DNA of 64,000 bases, from positions 372,001 through 436,000 of the forward strand of contig CAVYNG010000002.1 in the NCBI GenBank assembly GCA_963769905.1. Direction: 5' to 3'. The first letter of the stretch is position 1, and each line of letters opens with the position of its first letter. This DNA is from Bog-756 sp963769905 (GTDB lineage: Bacteria; Actinomycetota; Acidimicrobiia; Acidimicrobiales; RAAP-2). The notes beneath the pieces were generated by a model, which searched no databases, was not told the origin of the DNA, and saw nothing but the letters and a program-made list of their open reading frames with translations. The position numbers and the translations under genes were made by a program. Below, piece by piece: positions 59,757 to 64,000 of this stretch.

Positions 59757-61321
59757 GGGTCTCCGCGTTCGCCGGGACGGTCCCGCGCGACGACGTCACC
59801 GCCGTCGGCATCCCCGTCCACGCCGACGAGGGCGGTCCGCGCTACGCGGTCCGGCCCGAGGAGCTCCCGATGCTGCTTGCCGAGCTCCCCGGCTCGTTGG
59901 ACCCGGAGTGGTGCGCCCGGCGTGGATTCAAGGGGTCGATCGGCGAGACGGTCGTGGCGCCCACCGGCGGGACGGACGTGGTGCTGGTCGGCATCGGGGA
60001 GCCCGCCAGGTTCGCCGGTGACCCGGGCGCGGAGTCGTTGCGCCGTGCCGCGGCGGCTTTCGTCCGGACGGCGGGTCGGGGCGGGACGGCACTGTTCGTC
60101 CTCCCGAGGGTGGACGGGCTGCCCCTCGAGGCGTCGGCCGAAGCGGCCGCCGTCGGCGGCACCCTCGCGGCCTACCGCTACGAGCGGTTTCGCACCGAGG
60201 CCGGCCCGGCGCGGCTCGACGAGCTGCTGATCGGTACGAACCGGTCGGACGAGGCGGCTGCCGTGGTGGAGGGCGCCGACCGCGGCGCGCGCATCGGCGA
60301 GTCGGTGGGGCTCGCCCGCGACCTGATCAACGAACCGGCGAGCTCGCTCACACCCGGTCGGTTCGCCGATCTCGCCGTCGCCCGGTTCGGGGGCGTCGAG
60401 TCGGTGTCGGTCGAGGTCTGGGACGAGGCTCGCATCGAAGAGGAGCGACTGGGTGGGCTGCTCGGGGTGGCCCGCGGCTCGAATGCGCCACCGCGCCTCG
60501 TGCGCATCGAGTACCGCCCGGGCGATCCCTTCGTCGTCGACGGACGGACCCCCCGCCTCGCGCTGGTGGGGAAGGGCATCACCTTCGATTCGGGCGGCCT
60601 CTCGCTCAAGACCGCGACGGGGATGGAGACCATGAAGACCGACATGAGCGGCGCGGCGGCCGTCGTCGCGGCGGTCGACGCCGCGGCCGCCCTCGGAGCC
60701 CGGATCGGGATCAGTGCGCTCGCTCCGCTGACCGAGAACATGCCGGGCGGGTCGGCGACCAAGCCGGGCGACGTGCTGACGGCGCGCAACGGCCGCACGA
60801 TCGAGGTGCTCAACACCGACGCCGAGGGCCGGCTGGTGCTCGCCGACGCCCTCTCCCTCGCGGCGGAGACCGGGCCCGATGCCATCGTCGACCTGGCGAC
60901 ACTGACCGGCGCCGCGGTCGTCGCGCTCGGAAAGGACCTCGCCGGCCTGCTGGGCAACGACCAGTCGCTGCTCGAGGCGGTGGGTGCCGCTGGGGCTCGA
61001 GCCGGGGAGCCCCTCTGGCAGCTGCCGATGCCCGAGGACTACCGGTCCCACATCGAGTCCGACGTGGCCGACATGCGCAACGTCGGCCGGCCCGGCCAGG
61101 CAGGCAGCATCGCCGCGGCGATGCTGCTCCGCGAGTTCGTCGCGGAGGTGCCATGGGCCCACCTCGACATCGCGGGACCGGCACGCTCCGACGACGCTCG
61201 CTACTACCTGACCAAGGGCGGCACCGGGTTCGGAGTCCGCACGCTCGTCGCGCTCGCCACCTCCGAAGAGTTCGCACACGCCCTCCTCGAGCTGCGCCGC
61301 CCCTCGCCGGCCGCCGAGTAG
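59753..61321 (+). CDS. pepA: leucyl aminopeptidase (M17)
   Basis: 522 residues. The N-terminal macro-like domain leads to the catalytic part with GKGITFDSGGLSLKT (Lys and Asp), MKTDMSGAA (Asp), NTDAEGRLVLADAL (Asp, Glu and Arg of the two-metal site). It trims N-terminal residues in the cytoplasm as a hexamer. GTG 59753 overlaps the adenosyltransferase stop by 4 nt. Confidence 0.93.
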   Translation: MRVSAFAGTVPRDDVTAVGIPVHADEGGPRYAVRPEELPMLLAELPGSLDPEWCARRGFKGSIGETVVAPTGGTDVVLVGIGEPARFAGDPGAESLRRAAAAFVRTAGRGGTALFVLPRVDGLPLEASAEAAAVGGTLAAYRYERFRTEAGPARLDELLIGTNRSDEAAAVVEGADRGARIGESVGLARDLINEPASSLTPGRFADLAVARFGGVESVSVEVWDEARIEEERLGGLLGVARGSNAPPRLVRIEYRPGDPFVVDGRTPRLALVGKGITFDSGGLSLKTATGMETMKTDMSGAAAVVAAVDAAAALGARIGISALAPLTENMPGGSATKPGDVLTARNGRTIEVLNTDAEGRLVLADALSLAAETGPDAIVDLATLTGAAVVALGKDLAGLLGNDQSLLEAVGAAGARAGEPLWQLPMPEDYRSHIESDVADMRNVGRPGQAGSIAAAMLLREFVAEVPWAHLDIAGPARSDDARYYLTKGGTGFGVRTLVALATSEEFAHALLELRRPSPAAE

Positions 61322-61362
61322 GTTCGCCCGCGGTTCCCGCGACGCTCGTCGCAGCGCCGCGG

Positions 61363-61368
61363 TAGCGT
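61363..61368 (+). promoter_or_regulatory. -10 element of gpsA
   Basis: TAGCGT, 6 nt before GTG 61375; no Shine-Dalgarno. Confidence 0.55.
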
Positions 61369-61374
61369 TCCGAC

Positions 61375-62364
61375 GTGAAGATCACGGTGCTCGGGGGCGG
61401 GTCGTGGGGCACCACGGTCGCGTCGCTCGTGGCGCGCCGGCACGAGACGATCCTCTGGGCTCGGGACCCGGAGGTCGCGAAGTCGATCGCCTCCGACCAC
61501 GTGAATGCCACCTACCTTCCCGGTTTCAGCCTCACCTCGACCTTGGCCGCGACCGCGGATATCGAAGAAGCGGCCTGTGGTGCGGACCTGCTGGTCGTCG
61601 GCGTACCATCCTCCGGCTTCCGGGGGGTGCTGGTCGACGCTGCTCGCCACATCCGGCCCTGGATCCCGGTGGTGAGCCTCGCCAAGGGTCTCGAGCGCGG
61701 GTCGCTGCTGAGGATGACCCAGGTGATCAGGGAGGTCGCACCCGGGCACCCGGTGGCCGCGCTGACCGGTCCGAACCTGGCCCACGAGATCATGTCCGGG
61801 AAGGCCGCCGCCTCGGTCGTCGCGACCGAGGATCTCGAAGTGGCCCGTGCCATCCAGAAGGTGTTCACCCGCGGCGTGTTCCGGGTCTACCTCAACGACG
61901 ACGTGATCGGCTGCGAGATGGGAGGGGCGCTCAAGAACATCATCGCGATCGCCGCCGGCATCGGCGAGGGTCTCGGCGTAGGCGACAACACCAGGGCCGG
62001 GGTGATGTCGCGAGGTCTCGCCGAGCTCACCCGGCTCGGAGTGGCCATGGGCGCGAGGGCGACCACCTTCGCGGGGCTCGCGGGGATGGGCGACCTGATC
62101 GCGACCTGTATGAGCTCCCACAGCCGGAACCGGGCGGTCGGAGAGCAGCTCGGGAAGGGTCGCCGACTCGATGACGTCCTCGCCGACATGCACATGGTGG
62201 CCGAAGGAGTCCGCACCGCGAGCGTGGCGCTCGACCTGGCCCGTCGCCACGGGCTCGATCTGCCGATCTGCGCGGTGATCGATCGGGTGATCAAGGGAGA
62301 GATCGAACCGAAGGACGCGTACTGGGGTCTGACGCCGGCCGGCCACGAGGCGGACCCGGGCTGA
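61375..62364 (+). CDS. gpsA: NAD(P)H-dependent glycerol-3-phosphate dehydrogenase
   Basis: 329 residues. GGGSWGTT nucleotide loop, SLAKGLERG, LTGPNLAHEI, catalytic Lys in GGALKNIIAI and the AGMGDLIATCMSSHSRNR substrate site are all present. It makes sn-glycerol 3-phosphate for phospholipid synthesis. Leaderless GTG start. The last 74 nt overlap the convergent gene at 62291. Confidence 0.95.
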   Translation: MKITVLGGGSWGTTVASLVARRHETILWARDPEVAKSIASDHVNATYLPGFSLTSTLAATADIEEAACGADLLVVGVPSSGFRGVLVDAARHIRPWIPVVSLAKGLERGSLLRMTQVIREVAPGHPVAALTGPNLAHEIMSGKAAASVVATEDLEVARAIQKVFTRGVFRVYLNDDVIGCEMGGALKNIIAIAAGIGEGLGVGDNTRAGVMSRGLAELTRLGVAMGARATTFAGLAGMGDLIATCMSSHSRNRAVGEQLGKGRRLDDVLADMHMVAEGVRTASVALDLARRHGLDLPICAVIDRVIKGEIEPKDAYWGLTPAGHEADPG

Positions 62365-62968
62365 CCGCGGCCGCGGCCTGGAAGGCCACGGCGGGGTGGA
62401 AGTGCCAGGCGCCGAGCTGCGCCTCGATCTCCGCACGATCTCGCCCCGCGGCGGCCAGGTCGATCGCGAGCCGCTGCGCTCGGCGTCGGGTCTGCTCGAC
62501 CTCGGGGAGCCGTTGCTCGACCTGCCAGCGCCGGTGGCTCTGCTGGAGCGCGTCGGGCAGCCGGCCCAGGTGCCGGAGCGGGAGCGGTGGGACATGGACC
62601 CGCACCGCGAGACCTTCCCTGCCGTGCGGCCGGGCGAGCTCGAACGTGCAGAGGCGGCGGATGGCGCGGCGGAACGGCGAGTTCCTCCCCAGGCGCTCTC
62701 CGAGCCCGAGCGCCCGGGCGGTTTCGGCGAGGTCGAGGTCGAACCCGTCGGCATGCACTTCGAGCCCGTACGACAGCCGCCGCAAGAGCCAGGTCGTCGA
62801 CGGCCCGATGATCCCGAGCCAGTAGAGCTCCACATAACGAGAGCATGGGTGCACACCGTGGGGGTCGGCGATCGGGTCGAGCCAGCGGACCACTCGTAGG
62901 GTCGGCCGCGCGAGGTGGTCGTTCTCGGGTTCGACGACGGCCAGTGGCGAGGCGGTGCTCGGCGACAT
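62291..62968 (-). CDS. conserved-looking protein of unknown function
   Basis: 225 residues, not recognised. Dense in Arg and Leu, with WLDPIADPHGVHPCSRYVELYWLGIIG at 28-54 (in part: a Trp/Tyr-rich helix) and YGLEVHADGFDLDLAETARALGLGE suggesting a winged-helix or replication-initiator-like region. The C-terminal part is a basic helix and a disordered tail. GGAGGAG lies 4 nt before ATG 62968, so this gene is leadered and its start is firm. Its 3' end overlaps gpsA on the opposite strand by 74 nt. Confidence 0.72.
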   Translation of the reverse strand: MSPSTASPLAVVEPENDHLARPTLRVVRWLDPIADPHGVHPCSRYVELYWLGIIGPSTTWLLRRLSYGLEVHADGFDLDLAETARALGLGERLGRNSPFRRAIRRLCTFELARPHGREGLAVRVHVPPLPLRHLGRLPDALQQSHRRWQVEQRLPEVEQTRRRAQRLAIDLAAAGRDRAEIEAQLGAWHFHPAVAFQAAAAVSPGPPRGRPASDPSTRPSVRSLP

Positions 62969-63172
62969 GGTTCTCCTCCGCGGTGCTCGACGGTGTTGGC
63001 GACGGAGTGGCGCCATGTCGGGGCGACTCCGTGCAACCCATGGTCGGAGGCGAGGGTTGCCGAGCACCTGGCGGCCACCTTGCCGAAGCTCTGTCCGACA
63101 GTCCCGCCGGTCAATAGGATCTCCGCGGCGGGGCCGGTGCGCGACGGATGCGTCCGGCGATCGGAGGTGACC

Positions 63173-64000
63173 ATGACGGAGCGAAGTCCGGCGCGCCATC
63201 GGGTCGTGGTGGTCGGCGGCGGGTTCGGTGGGCTGCCTGCGGCTCGATTACTCGCACGCACCCGAGCCGAGGTCACGCTGATCGATCGGCGCAACCACCA
63301 CCTCTTCCAGCCGCTGCTCTACCAGGTGGCGACCGGGATCCTGTCGCCCGGTCAGGTCTCGCCGGTCCTCCGTCACCTGTTCCGCAAGCGCGACAACGTG
63401 CGGGTGGAGCTCGCCGAGGTCACCGACTTCGACCTCGAGCACCGGATCGTCCGTGCGAAGAGCATCCCGGGTCTCGAGGTCGACTTCCCCTACGACAGCC
63501 TGATCGTGGCGGCCGGCGCCGGCCAGTCCTACTTCGGACACGACGAGTACGCACTGATCGCGCCGGGGATGAAGACGATCGACGACGCACTCGAACTGCG
63601 CCGGAGGATCTACGGTGCCCTCGAGGTGGCCGAGACCGCCCGCACCGACGAGGCTCGCCGCTACCTGACCACCATGTTGGTCGTGGGTGGCGGACCGACC
63701 GGCGTGGAGCTCGCCGGGCAGGTTCGAGAGCTCGCGGTGCGAAGTCTGCGTCACGAATTCCACGCGATCGATCCGTCGCACGTCCGGGTGGTCCTTGCCG
63801 ACGGGGGAAAGCAGCCGCTCGCCAACTTCGGGGACCGCCTGGCCGGCCGCGCCGCTTCTCAGCTCACCAAGATGGGCGTCGAATTACGGATGGAGACCCA
63901 GGTGACCCACGTCGACCCGTTCGGCGCGACCCTCTCGGGTCCCGACGGAGAGGAACGGCTCACTGCCGGCACGGTGATCTGGGCGGCGGGCGTGCACGCC
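63173..64000 (+). CDS. type II NADH dehydrogenase (3' end outside window)
   Basis: 276 residues seen, frame open to the edge. VVVGGGFGGLPAARLL binds FAD, NHHLFQPLLYQVATG is the family motif, AAGAGQSYFGHD, then VVGGGPTGVELAGQV for NADH and WAAGVHA at the edge. It oxidises NADH to quinone at the membrane face without proton pumping. GGAGG lies 6 nt before ATG 63173. Confidence 0.92.
   Translation, partial: MTERSPARHRVVVVGGGFGGLPAARLLARTRAEVTLIDRRNHHLFQPLLYQVATGILSPGQVSPVLRHLFRKRDNVRVELAEVTDFDLEHRIVRAKSIPGLEVDFPYDSLIVAAGAGQSYFGHDEYALIAPGMKTIDDALELRRRIYGALEVAETARTDEARRYLTTMLVVGGGPTGVELAGQVRELAVRSLRHEFHAIDPSHVRVVLADGGKQPLANFGDRLAGRAASQLTKMGVELRMETQVTHVDPFGATLSGPDGEERLTAGTVIWAAGVHA

Noticed and set aside
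1..64000. Prophage, IS element, toxin-antitoxin, defence island, rRNA or tRNA genes
   Set aside because: No transposase, integrase, capsid, nuclease-helicase cluster or RNA gene could be recognised on either strand.

Overview
The window is about 70% GC and densely coded on both strands, with no gene-free gap of 300 nt or more. The content points to an actinobacterium, most likely of the class Acidimicrobiia. The clues are a mycothiol-dependent DinB/MDMPI-type enzyme, a homodimeric AceE-type pyruvate dehydrogenase, a RipA-like NlpC/P60 hydrolase, LytR-CpsA-Psr and oligopeptidase B genes, split suf loci, DUF6941, and a Tat-exported protein with the GYW-VAADGGIF-SFG repeats common in Acidimicrobiia. 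No rRNA, tRNA, IS element, prophage or CRISPR was seen, so this looks like core chromosome.

Layout. 1-1774 (-): CocE-like lipoprotein hydrolase, cut by the window edge. 1996-6089 (+): a five-gene cluster resembling methylamine-dehydrogenase maturation (MauD-, MauE- and MauF-like) around a Tat-exported, 26-cysteine, MauA-like domain fused to propeller-like repeats; this is the most unusual system here. 6086-24214: Lgt-like protein, SDRs, NlpC/P60 hydrolase, HEXPGHH metalloprotein, CitE-like lyase, acyl-CoA dehydrogenase, MaoC, MutY, epoxide-hydrolase-like protein, MBL protein, flavin reductase, RmlC-like protein, RodZ-like DUF4115 protein, PtrB. 24291-33723: Fe-S assembly in two transcription units, sufB-(Cys-rich ORF)...sufD-Rieske-sufC1 on the + strand and sufC2-sufS-sufU on the - strand. 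Both carry the same half-site (TAGGAGAAAT) in a dyad at the promoter. 33791-47856: glycogen-debranching-type enzyme, MBL hydrolase, acyl-CoA dehydrogenase, thiE, HhH-GPD protein, acyl-CoA ligase coupled to aceE, rnhA, SDR, ABC exporter pair. 48047-54821 (+): lpd, E2, a single-ORF LipB-LipA fusion, M24 peptidase and an SDR lacking the YxxxK motif. 54834-64000: Pro-rich membrane protein, metH divergent from a cobalamin adenosyltransferase, pepA, gpsA, an unknown conserved protein and the start of a type II NADH dehydrogenase.

How genes work together. Lpd, E2 and the lipoate fusion supply and lipoylate a 2-oxoacid dehydrogenase, with AceE encoded nearby on the other strand. The suf products supply clusters used by LipA, MutY and the Rieske protein. 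metH and the adenosyltransferase share a short divergent promoter region and both use cobalamin. Acyl-CoA dehydrogenases, the crotonase, MaoC, the CitE-like lyase, the ligase and SDRs suggest fatty- or dicarboxylic-acyl-CoA metabolism.

Expression. Many genes have a TAnnnT hexamer (TAGCGT, TAACCT, TACCAT and similar) ending 6-9 nt before the start codon with no Shine-Dalgarno, the pattern of leaderless actinobacterial transcripts. Two genes are preceded by mini-ORFs whose stop overlaps the next start as GTGA. All functions are from reading the sequence alone; no database search was run.
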